64,000 nt of DNA from an uncultured Dehalococcoidia bacterium (GTDB lineage: Bacteria; Chloroflexota; Dehalococcoidia; Lucifugimonadales; GCA-2712585), in the NCBI GenBank assembly GCA_958295715.1, contig OY282371.1, positions 2,093,697 to 2,157,696 of the forward strand, in the 5' to 3' direction. How positions within the stretch are numbered: the stretch's first letter is position 1; each line of letters opens with the position of its first letter. Positions 1 through 9,400 of this stretch are shown piece after piece. A model generated the notes under the pieces. The model was not told the origin of the DNA. It did not search any database and saw only the letters and a list, made by a program, of their open reading frames with translations. A program made the position numbers and the translations under genes.

Positions 1-129
1 CACGCCGCCAAGGCCGCCAGCCCCATCGGCCTGACGCGGGAGCGGATGGTTAACCTGATAACCGACGCCGGTAAGACGCCGGTGGAGCGGGACGCCCTCT
101 ATAACGTGATTCGCGTCTATGAAAACTGA
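1..129 (+). CDS. mqnE: Aminofutalosine synthase MqnE, C-terminal end only
   Basis: The window opens inside this gene; 42 codons are visible before TGA at 127-129. The visible tail ([20 protein letters not shown], then [12 protein letters not shown]) resembles the C-terminus of the radical SAM enzyme MqnE, where a helix is followed by a G-x-x-P-V-x-R-D-x-L-Y-N sequence. MqnE joins the chorismate-derived enolpyruvyl product of MqnA to adenosine, giving aminofutalosine in the futalosine menaquinone pathway. The assignment rests on this tail and on the directly following mqnA and mqnC, with mqnA overlapping it by 11 bp. The radical SAM cysteines lie outside the window. Confidence 0.75.
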   Translation, partial: HAAKAASPIGLTRERMVNLITDAGKTPVERDALYNVIRVYEN

Positions 130-976
130 GGCCGCCACGGGCGGCGAGCCCCACGTCCAAGCGCGGCCCGCACGGTCAACGACGCCCGTGAAGACCAGGG
201 TGGGAAGGATCCCTTACCTCAACTCCGAGGTGTTCTACTCAGGGATGGCCGCCGAGGGGATTGAGCTGGTGTCTCTCGTGCCCAGCGCCCTATCCGCCGC
301 CGCCCGGGAGGGCCGGGTGGACGCCGGCCCGGTGCCCCTGGTGACCTGCTTCGAACTGGAGGACCGGTTTGAGCCTCTCGGCGACTACTGCATCGCCACG
401 GTGGAGCGGGCGCGCAGCATCATCCTGTTCTGCAAGCGGCCCATAGAGCGGCTGGATGACGCGGTGGTGGGGGTCACCGGCGAAACGTCGACCTCCGTCC
501 GCCTTCTCAAGACGCTGCTGACCCACCGGTTCAAGGTCGCGCCCCGGCGATACGTCCCGGTGTCGGAGGACAGCGACGCCTTCCTCCTCATTGGAGACGA
601 GGCCCTCCGGAACCGCGGCGGCGTTCCTTCATACCCGCATCTGTACGACCTGGGGGAGGAGTGGCGCCGTTGGACGGGGCTGCCCTTCGTGTTCGCCCGG
701 TGGATGGCGCGGCGGGACGCGTCCCCCGAAGCCGTCGCCCGTCTGGACCGCCTGCTGTCGGAATCGGTGAAGCGGGGGCTGGCCGGGGCGGAGACCATCG
801 CCGGAAAGCGGCGGGACCTGTCCATGAGCCGCGCTGAGGTCGTCGAATACGTGCGCAGCTTCCACTACCGCCTCGGCGCCGCCGAGTTGGAGGCCATCGC
901 CAGGTTCCGAGACCTCTTGGACGGGGATACGGCCGCCGCCCGTCTCATCCCTTCAAAGGAGATAACCAATGCTTGA
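119..976 (+). CDS. mqnA: Chorismate dehydratase MqnA
   Basis: MqnA dehydrates chorismate to 3-[(1-carboxyvinyl)oxy]benzoate, the first step of futalosine-dependent menaquinone synthesis; it is cytoplasmic. The family signature near the N-terminus is [13 protein letters not shown], followed by the substrate-cleft segment [14 protein letters not shown] and a two-lobed periplasmic-binding-protein-like fold. The ATG at 119 overlaps the mqnE end by 11 bp and the 3' end overlaps mqnC by 8 bp, so mqnE-mqnA-mqnC look translationally coupled. The first ~27 residues precede the conserved core and are a non-homologous extension; a start further downstream cannot be excluded. At 285 aa it is about family length. 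Confidence 0.9.
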   Translation: MKTEAATGGEPHVQARPARSTTPVKTRVGRIPYLNSEVFYSGMAAEGIELVSLVPSALSAAAREGRVDAGPVPLVTCFELEDRFEPLGDYCIATVERARSIILFCKRPIERLDDAVVGVTGETSTSVRLLKTLLTHRFKVAPRRYVPVSEDSDAFLLIGDEALRNRGGVPSYPHLYDLGEEWRRWTGLPFVFARWMARRDASPEAVARLDRLLSESVKRGLAGAETIAGKRRDLSMSRAEVVEYVRSFHYRLGAAELEAIARFRDLLDGDTAAARLIPSKEITNA

Positions 977-2081
977 AGCCATCAGGGAGAAGCTGGCCGC
1001 CGGGGAGCGGCTCGACAGGGAGGACGGCCTTTTCCTTCTCCAAAAGGCCAATCTGCTGGACCTGGCGCCCATGGCCCAGGAGGTCCGCTACCGCCACAAC
1101 CCGGAGCGGGTGGTGACCTTTGTGGTGGACACCAACCTCAACTATACCAACGTGTGCGACGCCTACTGCACCTTCTGCGCCTTCTACCGCACGGAGCGGG
1201 ACAATGACGCCTACACCTACTCGGTGGATGAGGTGATGGGGATGATAGGGACGGCGACGGAGAAGGGGATAACCACCGTCCTGATGCAGGGCGGCTTGAA
1301 CCCCAGCCTTCCCCTAGACTACTACACCCGGCTGGTCCGGGAGACCCGACGCCGGTATCCACAAGTTCACCCCCACTTCTTCTCGGCCCCGGAGATTATG
1401 AAAATGAGCCAGGTGTCGGGGCTTCCCATCTCCGAGGTCTTGGGGGAACTGCGGGAGGCCGGCCTGGAGAGCATCCCCGGCGGCGGCTCCGAGGTGCTTT
1501 CCAACCGGGTCAAGCACAAGATAAGCCGGCTCTTCCCCAAGGGCCGGGTGGACGACTGGACCCTGGTGCACCGGGAGGCCCACAAGCTGGGATACCGCAC
1601 CACGGCCACCATGATGTACGGCCACTTGGAGGAGGACGAGGACGTTATTGAGCACCTGGAGCACGTCCGCTCGTTGCAGGACGAGACGGGCGGGTTTACG
1701 GCCTTCATCCCGTGGAGCTTCAAGAAGACCAACACGGCCCTCGACAAGCGGGTTGGAGCGGAGGCCGGGCCCAACCGCTACCTGCGCGTCATAGCCCTGT
1801 CGCGGCTGTATCTGGACAACGTGCCGCATATTCAAGCCTCCTGGTTCTCCGAGGGCAAGAAAACGGGGCAGGTGGCCCTGCACTTCGGCGGCGACGACTT
1901 CGGCGGCACCCTCTTTGACGAGAACGTGATGCAGGAGGCGGGGTTCTACAACCGCACCACCATTGAAGAGGTGAAGACCCTCATCCGGGAGGCGGGGTTC
2001 ATCCCGGCCCAGCGCACAACCATGTACGAGGTCGTGGGCCGCTTCGACGAGGCCGCCCCGAAAGCCGTTGAGGCGGCTTAG
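969..2081 (+). CDS. mqnC: Cyclic dehypoxanthinyl futalosine synthase MqnC
   Basis: Radical SAM enzyme that cyclises dehypoxanthinyl futalosine to cyclic DHFL, the step before MqnD. The [4Fe-4S]-binding CX3CX2C motif is CDAYCTFC near residue 60, preceded by NLNYTNV and followed by AFYRTERDNDAYT as in MqnC/MqnE. GGLNPSLPLDYY and the C-terminal FGGDDFGGTLFDENV are further family motifs; the second distinguishes it from the HemN and BioB groups. The ATG sits inside the end of mqnA with GGAGAT just upstream. The 370 aa length is normal. Full pathway function also needs MqnB or another futalosine hydrolase/deaminase, which is not in this window. Confidence 0.92.
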   Translation: MLEAIREKLAAGERLDREDGLFLLQKANLLDLAPMAQEVRYRHNPERVVTFVVDTNLNYTNVCDAYCTFCAFYRTERDNDAYTYSVDEVMGMIGTATEKGITTVLMQGGLNPSLPLDYYTRLVRETRRRYPQVHPHFFSAPEIMKMSQVSGLPISEVLGELREAGLESIPGGGSEVLSNRVKHKISRLFPKGRVDDWTLVHREAHKLGYRTTATMMYGHLEEDEDVIEHLEHVRSLQDETGGFTAFIPWSFKKTNTALDKRVGAEAGPNRYLRVIALSRLYLDNVPHIQASWFSEGKKTGQVALHFGGDDFGGTLFDENVMQEAGFYNRTTIEEVKTLIREAGFIPAQRTTMYEVVGRFDEAAPKAVEAA

Positions 2082-2140
2082 AAGGGGTCTTATCAGGGAC
2101 GATCGCCCCGCTTGAGGAACAGTTAGGACAGAGCCACGCG

Positions 2141-2896
2141 TTGAAGTTTAACCGCCTCTACAACGACCTGGTCCACCTGTGGCCCCTTCTGGACCCGCCG
2201 GAAGACTACGCCTTCGAGGCCGACTTCTGGCGTCAGACCATCCGGGAGAAGCTGGGGCCGGGACGGCGCCGAGCCCTGGAGTTGGGGGTGGGCGGGGGAC
2301 ATCTGCTTTCCAACCTCACAGGCGACGTGGAGGCCACGGCGGTGGACATTTCCGAGGGGATGCTGGCCCACTCCATGCGGCTGAACCCCGGCGTTAAGCA
2401 CCTCCTGGGCGACATGCGCTCCGTGCGCCTGGGCCGCGCCTTCGAGGCCGTGTTCATCCACGACGCCATCTCCTACATGCTCACGGAGGATGACCTGCGG
2501 GCCGTTTTCGCCACCGCCGCCGCCCACCTGGAGCCGGGCGGCATCATCATCACCGTGCCCGACTATTTCCGCGAGACCTTCAAGGGAACCTCCGTGCAGA
2601 GCCAGACCAGAACCGCCGGGGCCAAAGAGTTCACCTACGTGCAGTACGTCACGGACTTGGACCCGACGGACACGGTTATCGAGACGGTGTTCGTCTATCT
2701 AATCAAGGAGGATGGGCAGATTCAGGTGGAAACAGACCATCACGTGACGGGCATCTTCCCCCTGTCCACCTGGCAAGATCTGCTGGCCCAAGCGGGGTTC
2801 GAGGTCGAGACGCGGCCCTATCCCGTCTATGACGACGACCTCGACGGGTTCCTGCTGGTGGGGAAACTGAAGGGCGAGGGCCGCCGGGGTGAGTAG
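2141..2896 (+). CDS. Class I SAM-dependent methyltransferase
   Basis: A 251-aa protein with motif I ALELGVGGGHLLSNL, an acidic motif II (AVDISEGML), motif III around LLGDMRSVRLG and a post-motif strand EPGGIIITVPDY, so a Rossmann-fold methyltransferase. The substrate is not evident. It follows mqnC by 59 bp on the same strand and overlaps the next gene by 8 bp. A role in finishing menaquinone (a UbiE/MenG-like demethylmenaquinone methyltransferase) is attractive from context, but it lacks clear UbiE signatures, so this is only a hypothesis. Translation appears to start at TTG 2141 with a weak AGGA upstream; no ATG or GTG fits the N-terminus better. Confidence 0.75.
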   Translation: MKFNRLYNDLVHLWPLLDPPEDYAFEADFWRQTIREKLGPGRRRALELGVGGGHLLSNLTGDVEATAVDISEGMLAHSMRLNPGVKHLLGDMRSVRLGRAFEAVFIHDAISYMLTEDDLRAVFATAAAHLEPGGIIITVPDYFRETFKGTSVQSQTRTAGAKEFTYVQYVTDLDPTDTVIETVFVYLIKEDGQIQVETDHHVTGIFPLSTWQDLLAQAGFEVETRPYPVYDDDLDGFLLVGKLKGEGRRGE

Positions 2897-3695
2897 CAGG
2901 GTCCTGCTGGTCCACTGGAAGGCGGCGGAGGCCCCGGAGCGGTTGGAACGCCTGCGCCGGTCGGGATACGGAGCCGAGCGCCTGCCGGTGGAGGACTCGC
3001 CGGCCCTCCGCGAGGCGGCGAAGGACCCGCCGGCGGCCGTAGTCATCGACCTGAGCCGCCTGCCCTCCCACGGTAGGGACCTGGCCCTGTTCTTCAGGAA
3101 CTCCAAGGCCACCCGCCGGACGCCGTTGGTCTTTGTGGATGGAAGGGAGGAGAAGCTGGCGGCCATCCGTAAACTCCTGCCCGACGCGGTCTTCACCACC
3201 TGGGACCGCATTGACGGAGACCTCAAGGAGGCCATAGCCAACCCGCCACGGGAACCGGTAACGCCGCCCTCCCCAATGAGCGGGTACTCAGGGACGCCGC
3301 TGCCCAAGAAGCTGGGCGTCAAGGCGGGGTCTAGAGTGGCCTTGATGAACCCGCCGGAGGGGTTTGAGCGGGTCTTGGGGCCTCTGCCGGAAGGCGCAAC
3401 CGTCCGACTTGGCCGGACGCCGGGAAGCAGCCTCACTATATGGTTCTGTAGGTCTCAAAGCGAGTTGGAGTCGGGGATAGGCGGCGTGGCCGCTTCCCTG
3501 GAAAAGGGAGCCGGCGTGTGGATAGCGTGGCCCAAGAAGGCGTCCCCCAAGACGGCGCCAAAGATAGCCACCGACCTGTCCCAAGCGGCGGTGCGCGGGG
3601 CCGGGCTGGCCGCGGGGCTGGTGGACTACAAGGTATGCGCCATCGACGCCGTGTGGTCCGGGCTGCTGTTCACCCACCGCAGGGCCGCCGGCTAA
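2889..3695 (+). CDS. Receiver-like domain fused to DUF3052 domain protein
   Basis: Two parts are visible. Residues ~1-110 look like a degenerate response-regulator receiver: VLLVHWKAAEAPERLERLR, a VVIDLSRLPSHGRDLA strand-helix, TPLVFVDG and a final LPDAVFTTWD. The acidic pocket is mostly absent, so phosphorylation is doubtful. Residues ~130-268 match the DUF3052 pattern: KLGVKAGSRVALMNPPEGF, LGPLPEGATV, WIAWPKKASPKTAPKIATD and VDYKVCAIDAVWSGLLFTHR. DUF3052 proteins have no settled function. GTG start at 2889 overlaps the methyltransferase end by 8 bp, indicating coupling. The 3' end sequence is reused in the downstream tandem repeat. Confidence 0.65.
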   Translation: MSSRVLLVHWKAAEAPERLERLRRSGYGAERLPVEDSPALREAAKDPPAAVVIDLSRLPSHGRDLALFFRNSKATRRTPLVFVDGREEKLAAIRKLLPDAVFTTWDRIDGDLKEAIANPPREPVTPPSPMSGYSGTPLPKKLGVKAGSRVALMNPPEGFERVLGPLPEGATVRLGRTPGSSLTIWFCRSQSELESGIGGVAASLEKGAGVWIAWPKKASPKTAPKIATDLSQAAVRGAGLAAGLVDYKVCAIDAVWSGLLFTHRRAAG

Positions 3696-3921
3696 AACTC
3701 CACCACGTCCAGGGGTGAGTCTCCCACGCCCACGGTCGCGCCAGTCATCAGGCTACAGTTCTACCACGTCCAGGGGCGGGGCGCCCAAGCGCCGTGGGGC
3801 GTGGGGATGCCCGCCGCAGGGCCGCCGGCTAAAGCTCCACTACGTCCAGGGGCGGGTCTCCCGCGCTCACGGTCGCGCCAGTCATCAGGCTAAAGTTCCA
3901 CCACGTCCAGGGGCGGGGCGG
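3679..3921. repeat. Tandem repeat made of the 3' ends of two convergent genes
   Basis: The sequence around the stop of the DUF3052 gene (GCAGGGCCGCCGGCTAAA at 3679) recurs at 3816, a period of 137 bp. Within it the last codons of the convergent mqnD (CCACCACGTCCAGGGG and close variants) occur four times, the last copy being the genuine end of mqnD. Copies carry point differences. The unit therefore contains both gene tails, including both stop codons. Confidence 0.85.
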
Positions 3922-4726
3922 CGGGAATGACGCCCTTTTCCGCGGCCAGCCGGTAGAGGGTCTCAAGGGCGCGGCGGCCCTCGTCCCCGAAGTCCACCGT
4001 ATCGTCGTTCACGTACATCCGCACAAAGCGCCGGCCCGTCTCCCGGTCTATGCCGCGGCCGTACTGGAGGGCGTAGTCCAAGGCGTCGTCCTCGTGGGCG
4101 CGGGTGTACACGATGGCGTCCCGGAGGGCACGGGCCACCCTTTGGCACAGGTCGTCCCCCAGCCTGCGATGCACCATGTCAAGGCCCAAGGGTATGGGAA
4201 GCCCGACGCTGTCGAACCACCACCGGCCGAGGTCCAAGACCTTGTGGAGGCCCAGTTCCTCCGAGAGGATCTGCCCCTCGTGGATGAGGACGCCGGCGTC
4301 CACCGCCCCGGTTTGGACCGCCTCCGTTACGGCGTCGAAATTCAGGAAGACCGGCTCGAAGGGGTCGTCCATGAAGACGCGCAGGAGCATGTAGGCGGTG
4401 GTGTGCTCGCCGGGGAGGGCTATCCGCTTCCCGGCCAGCCTGTCCGGGTCCAAGGGGGTCTTGGACACCAACGCCGGGCCGTACCGCCGGCCCACCGACG
4501 CGCCGCAGGGCATTATCCGGTAGAACTCAGACACCTGGGGATAGACGGCGGCGGAGATGGCCGTCACCTCCAGTTCCCCCGTCATGGCCCGGCGATTCAG
4601 GGCCTGTATCTCCTCCAAGACGTGCTCTATCCGGTAGCCCTCCACGGTGACAATGCCCTTGGCCAAGGGATAAAACATGAAGGCGTCGTCGGCGTCGGGG
4701 CTGTGGCCCACTCGGAGGACTGGCAT
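3890..4726 (-). CDS. mqnD: 1,4-dihydroxy-6-naphthoate synthase MqnD
   Basis: Converts cyclic dehypoxanthinyl futalosine to 1,4-dihydroxy-6-naphthoate. The family pattern is clear: VGHSPDADDAFMFYPLAKG at the N-terminus, IEHVLEEIQALNRRA, LPGEHTTAYMLLR, and DAGVLIHEGQ, which contains the conserved histidine expected for catalysis. Length 278 aa is typical. The ATG at 4726 is preceded by GAGAGGGTCACCC. It lies convergent to the mqnE-A-C operon and has its own promoter, so the pathway is split into two transcription units here. The last residues (DVVEL) are encoded by the sequence repeated downstream. Confidence 0.9.
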   Translation of the reverse strand: MPVLRVGHSPDADDAFMFYPLAKGIVTVEGYRIEHVLEEIQALNRRAMTGELEVTAISAAVYPQVSEFYRIMPCGASVGRRYGPALVSKTPLDPDRLAGKRIALPGEHTTAYMLLRVFMDDPFEPVFLNFDAVTEAVQTGAVDAGVLIHEGQILSEELGLHKVLDLGRWWFDSVGLPIPLGLDMVHRRLGDDLCQRVARALRDAIVYTRAHEDDALDYALQYGRGIDRETGRRFVRMYVNDDTVDFGDEGRRALETLYRLAAEKGVIPAAPPLDVVEL

Positions 4727-4758
4727 GGGTGACCCTCTCTTTGCGATGTAGGGCGTTG

Positions 4759-4787
4759 ATTATAGCGCTTATAGTGATTAAATCACT
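4759..4787 (-). promoter_or_regulatory. mqnD promoter with palindromic operator candidate
   Basis: Reading toward mqnD, TATAAT (4764-4759) forms a consensus -10. The perfect 15-bp palindrome AGTGATTTAATCACT covers 4787-4773, exactly where the -35 element should be; the hexamer itself (AGTGAT) is poor. This suggests a factor-dependent or repressor-controlled promoter. The palindrome is seen directly; its role is inferred. Confidence 0.55.
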
Positions 4788-4802
4788 GGGGGGGGGGGGG
4801 GG
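4788..4802. repeat. Homopolymeric run of 15 G
   Basis: Fifteen consecutive G immediately upstream of the mqnD promoter palindrome. Such tracts slip during replication and can alter promoter spacing; a sequencing or assembly length error is equally possible. Confidence 0.8.
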
Positions 4803-4894
4803 CGGGTTGAGGGGATGCCTGGCCGGCGCGGCCTGACTTAGAGGCCGCCCACAAGGGACGCCTCTTCATAAGGAAGCCGGGAGCGGCGCCTGGC

Positions 4895-5722
4895 TTAGAG
4901 GGCGAAGACCCGCCCGAAAAAGCCGGTGAGGACCTGCGCGGCGGTGTCCCCTAACTGGTAGGTGGCGTGTCCGACGCCCTCAAAGGTGTGAAAGGAGAAG
5001 GTCGCGCCCAAGGGGCCGAGGACGTGGGAGAGGCGCACCGGGTTCTCCTCGTAGAGCATGTTCTCGTCCACGTCGCCGTGGATGAACAGGGTCTCCGGCA
5101 GTTCGCCGGCGAGGGCCTGGCCCTTCTCGCCAATGAGTAGCCGGGTGCGGGTTACGGGGTCGTTGAAGGCCAGGGCGGCCACGGCCAGGTCGTCGGGGGC
5201 GTCGGCGGGGAGGCCGTAGGCTTCCAACAGAAAGGACTTGAACTTGTGGTTGCGGATGACGCTTTCGTAGGAGATGGTGGCCTGCTGGAGGACCACGGCC
5301 TTCAGGCGTCCCAGCATGGGGCCGGTGACGGAGTTCCAGAGGAGGGCGCCGCCGAGCCCGCCACCCCACAGACCCATGCGGCCGGCGTCTAGGTTGGCGC
5401 CCGACAGGAGGGCGTCCAGGAGGGCGGCGTTGGCGGCCACGGCGCTGGGCCTTCCCCAGTGGTTGCCGGTGGCGTGGCTGCTGGCCACGGCTACGCCCTT
5501 ATCCACGAGGCTGTTGACAAAGGCCAACTTGAACTCCTCCGTAAGCCAGTCGGCCTCGCCGTCCTTCACGTAACCGTGGTGGCCGTGGCACTGGATAACG
5601 CAGGGGACCGGCTGGCCGGCGGCCCTGTAGGACGCGGGGGTCTTGAGGAAACACCACTCGCCGCCCGCCTGGAAGTAGGCCGTCTGCTCGCCGTCTTTTA
5701 GTTGTGGAATGGGGGTTGTCAT
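4895..5722 (-). CDS. Alpha/beta-hydrolase-fold protein lacking the nucleophile serine
   Basis: A 275-aa protein with the dienelactone-hydrolase/prolyl-oligopeptidase type fold: an oxyanion-type CVIQCHGHHG after strand 3, a nucleophile elbow GLWGGGLGG, the acid region LFIHGDVDENM and the histidine region FEGVGHATYQ. In active relatives the elbow reads G-x-S-x-G; here the serine position is glycine (GGG codons read directly), so classical hydrolysis is unlikely. It may be a binding or structural derivative, or have a different chemistry. ATG at 5722 is preferred because GGAGGAG lies just upstream; the in-frame TTG at 5734 falls inside that ribosome-binding site. No close operon partner. Confidence 0.7.
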   Translation of the reverse strand: MTTPIPQLKDGEQTAYFQAGGEWCFLKTPASYRAAGQPVPCVIQCHGHHGYVKDGEADWLTEEFKLAFVNSLVDKGVAVASSHATGNHWGRPSAVAANAALLDALLSGANLDAGRMGLWGGGLGGALLWNSVTGPMLGRLKAVVLQQATISYESVIRNHKFKSFLLEAYGLPADAPDDLAVAALAFNDPVTRTRLLIGEKGQALAGELPETLFIHGDVDENMLYEENPVRLSHVLGPLGATFSFHTFEGVGHATYQLGDTAAQVLTGFFGRVFAL

Positions 5723-5873
5723 AGACTCCTCCAACGGGTAGTATTCAATTGGAAATTCGCTCTATAATATCACAGGGCGAATCTGAGGGACATCCTCGTT
5801 TCACGGGTGGCCCGTCATCAATCCATCATCAAAGCGATGGGGCGGTTTTCCTGCTACCGGCCTAACATAACTC

Positions 5874-5902
5874 TTGAATCCATGGCAAGGTTTCTATACA
5901 AT
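5874..5902 (+). promoter_or_regulatory. Sigma70-type promoter for the membrane protein/FN3 operon
   Basis: TTGAAT (5874-5879), a 17-bp spacer and TACAAT (5897-5902). It lies about 65 bp before the ATG at 5967 and would drive both the small membrane protein and the giant FN3 gene. Confidence 0.6.
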
Positions 5903-5966
5903 ATAGACACCCTTTCGTTGAGTTGATGGGTTGCGACGGACGGGGCCCATCATTAAAGGAGTCACG

Positions 5967-6491
5967 ATGATAAGCGCGAGCAACCAGCCACAGCTCGAAA
6001 CTGTAGTGACACCCAGGGGGCAGAATCCACCGGACCCCGACGTTGTTCCCAGCGCCACGTATCACCTGGAAACCGTAGTCGTCCCGCGGAAGCCCAAGCA
6101 CCTTGAGTTCATACAGCAGGCAATCAACCGGGTAGACAGCAACTCCATCCTATTGAAGGGATGGACCATCATCCTCACCGCAACCCTCTTGGGGCTGTTT
6201 TCAGACGACCAGACAGCCAATCACATCTTCACGCTATCGTTGCCGGTGCTCGGGTTCTGGGCCCTTGACGGTCTCTTTGAGTCCCGGCAGCGGCTCCTGA
6301 ACGCGCTGCACGACCGCGTTAGACACACCCCGGAGAGCGAGATTGACTTCACGATGGACCTAAGCGTGGAAAGGCAAGACCCGAAGAACCGGCTGGTCGC
6401 GTCTATGCTCTTTTCATCCCTCGGCCTCTTCTATGGTCCAGTCATCCTAGTCGTTCTCGTGACTGCCGGAATCCTAAGCATCAGCTTCTAG
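5967..6491 (+). CDS. Small multi-pass membrane protein, possibly of a 2TM effector-like family
   Basis: A 174-aa protein starting at ATG 5967 behind AAAGGAG (an in-frame TTG at 5931 has no such site). After a polar N-terminus comes [18 protein letters not shown], then a hydrophobic pair ([14 protein letters not shown]; a second segment around [13 protein letters not shown]), a basic-acidic middle ([11 protein letters not shown]) and a C-terminal hydrophobic stretch around [13 protein letters not shown]. The helix followed by a paired membrane hairpin resembles small 2TM proteins that elsewhere accompany TIR or nucleotide-signalling effectors; this is recalled similarity only. It ends 4 bp before the FN3 gene, so the two are probably co-translated. 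It may instead help secrete or anchor that protein. Confidence 0.6.
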   Translation: MISASNQPQLETVVTPRGQNPPDPDVVPSATYHLETVVVPRKPKHLEFIQQAINRVDSNSILLKGWTIILTATLLGLFSDDQTANHIFTLSLPVLGFWALDGLFESRQRLLNALHDRVRHTPESEIDFTMDLSVERQDPKNRLVASMLFSSLGLFYGPVILVVLVTAGILSISF

Positions 6492-6495
6492 AGTC

Positions 6496-9400
6496 ATGTT
6501 CGGCCAAGGAGCAGCAGCCCCCGGCGCAGGCGCGGGGGCAGGCGCAGGGCTATCGTCAGGGGTAGTCGGCACCCTGGTTCCCTTGGCGGCCGGCGTATCT
6601 ATCGCCGTGGCCGTAGTGGTCGGCGACATCGGCCAAAGCCCTCCGCAGGAACCGACCGTCGCCGCGGCTACTCCCACGGCCACGCCTGAGCCCACCCCTA
6701 CGCCTACACTAACGCCGACGCCGGGGCCTACCCCCACGGCCACGCCTGAACCCACGGCCACGCCACCGCCTACAGCCACGCCACCGGCCACGCCGGAACC
6801 TACCCTTGCGCCTACTCCCACGGCCACGCCCACGAACACGCCGGCGCCTACGGCCACGCCGCCTCCAGCGCGCGGGCCGCCGCCCACACTAGCGGCCATA
6901 TCCCCTCCCCCGTCAACATCAACGCCAACGCCGGCGCCTACGTCTACGCCTGCTCCACCGCCCGCGCCTACGTCTACCCCGGCGCCGGAGTCCACACCCG
7001 TTCCAACCCCGACGCCCGTTCCCACACCGGCTCCTACACCCGTTCCAACCCCGACGCCGACACCCATTCCAACCCCGACGCCCACACCCGTTCCGACACC
7101 GGCGCCTACACCCGTTCCGACCCCGGCGCCCACGCCCGTTCCGACCCCGGCGCCAACCCCGGTTCCCACACCGGCGCCTACGCCTGTTCCAACCCCGGCG
7201 CCTACTCCTGCTCCGACACCTGCGCCCACGCCTAGTCCGACGCCAGAGCCCCCAGAGACCAACGTGCCAGGCGCGCCTCAGAGCTTTGCCGCCGCCCGCG
7301 GCGACCGCCAGGCCACCCTCACTTGGTCAGCCGCCGCAAGCAACGGCGTGGCTATCACGAGGTACGAGTACCAGAAGGACTCAGACTCTTGGCAGAACGC
7401 CGGCGGCAGCTCAGCCAGAAGCCGCACCATTAACGGACTCACCAACGGGGTCGAGTACACCTTCAAGCTCCGGGCCGTCAACGCCGTTGGCGATGGCGCC
7501 GTGGCGTCAACCACCGTCACCCCGGCGACGACCCCCGGCGCGCCTCAGAGCTTCACGGCCACCCGCGGCCACCGCCAGGCCACCCTCACTTGGACCGCCG
7601 CCGCAAGCAACGGCGCCTCTATCACCAAGTACCAGTACCAGCAGGGTTCAGGCTCTTGGACGGACATATCCGGCGGCGGCTCAGCCACCAGCCACACCGT
7701 CACGGGCCTCACCAACGGGACCGCGTACACCTTCAAGCTGCGGGCCGTCAACGCCGTTGGCAACGGAGCCGAGACATCGGCGGCCACCGTCACCCCGGCG
7801 GCCGTTCCCGGCGCGCCTCAGAGTTTCACCGCCGCCGCAGGCAGCGCCCAGGCCACCCTCACTTGGACTGCGGCCGCAAGCAACGGCGCCGCTATCTCCA
7901 AGTACCAGTACCAGCAGGGTTCAGGCTCTTGGACGGACATCACTGGCGGCGGCTCAGCCACCAGCCACACCGTCACGGGCCTCACTAATGGGACTGCGTA
8001 CACCTTCAAGCTGCGGGCCGTCAACGCCGCGGGCAACGGAGCCGAGGCGTCGGCCACCGTCACCCCGGCGACGACCCCCGGCGCGCCTCAGAGCTTTGCC
8101 GCAGCTCCAGGCAACACCCAGGCCAGCCTCTCTTGGACGGCCCCCGCTAGCAACGGCGGCGGCGCTATCTCCAAGTACCAGTACCAGCAGGGTTCAGGCT
8201 CTTGGACGGACATATCTGGCGGCGGCGCAGCCACCAGCCACACCGTCACCGGCCTCACTAATGGGACTGCGTACGCCTTCAAGCTGCGCGCCGTCAACTC
8301 CGCCGGCAATGGAGCCGAGGCGTCAACCACCGTCACGCCGGCGGCCGTCCCCGGCGCGCCTGGGAGCTTCACCGCCACCGCAGGCAATACCCAGGCCACC
8401 CTCTCTTGGACTGCCTCCGCCAGCAACGGCGCCGCTATCTCCAAGTACCAGTACCAGCAGGGCTCAGGCTCTTGGACGGATATCACTGGCGGCGGCTCAG
8501 CCACCAGCCACACCGTCACGGGCCTCACCAACGGGACCGCGTACACCTTCAAGCTGCGGGCCGTCAACTCCGCCGGCAACGGCGCCGAGGCCTCGGCCAC
8601 CGTCACCCCGGCGGCCGTCCCTGGCGCGCCACAGAGCTTTGCCGCCGCCCGCGGCGACGGCCAGGCCAGCCTCTCTTGGACGGCTCCCGCCAGCAACGGC
8701 GGCTCCTCTATCTCCAAGTACCAGTACCAGCAGGGTTCAGGCTCTTGGACGGATATCACTGGCGGCGGCTCAGCCACCAGCCACACCGTCACGGGCCTCA
8801 CCAACGGGACCGCGTACACCTTCAAGCTCCGGGCCGTCAACTCCGCCGGCAACGGAGCCGAGGCGTCAACCACCGTCACCCCGGCGGCCGTCCCCGGCGC
8901 GCCTCAGAGCTTCGCCGCCGCCCGCGGCGACCGCCAGGCCACCCTCACTTGGTCAGCCGCCGCAAGCAACGGCGTGGCTATCACGAGGTACGAGTACCAG
9001 AAGGACTCAGACTCTTGGCAGAACGCCGGCGGTGGCTCAGCCAGAAGCCGCACCATTAACGGACTCACCAACGGGGTCGAGTACACCTTCAAGCTCCGGG
9101 CCGTCAACGCCGTTGGCGATGGCGCCGTGGCGTCAACCACCGTCACCCCGGCGACGACCCCCGGCGCGCCTCAGAGCTTCACGGCCACCCGCGGCCACCG
9201 CCAGGCCACCCTCACTTGGACAGCCGCCGCAAGCAACGGCGCCTCTATCACCAAGTACCAGTACCAGCAGGGCTCAGGCTCATGGACGGACGTATCCGGC
9301 GGCGGCTCAGCCACCAGCCACACCGTCACCGGCCTCACTAATGGCGCCACGTACACCTTCAAGTTGCGGGCCGTCAACGCCGTTGGCAACGGAGCCGAGA

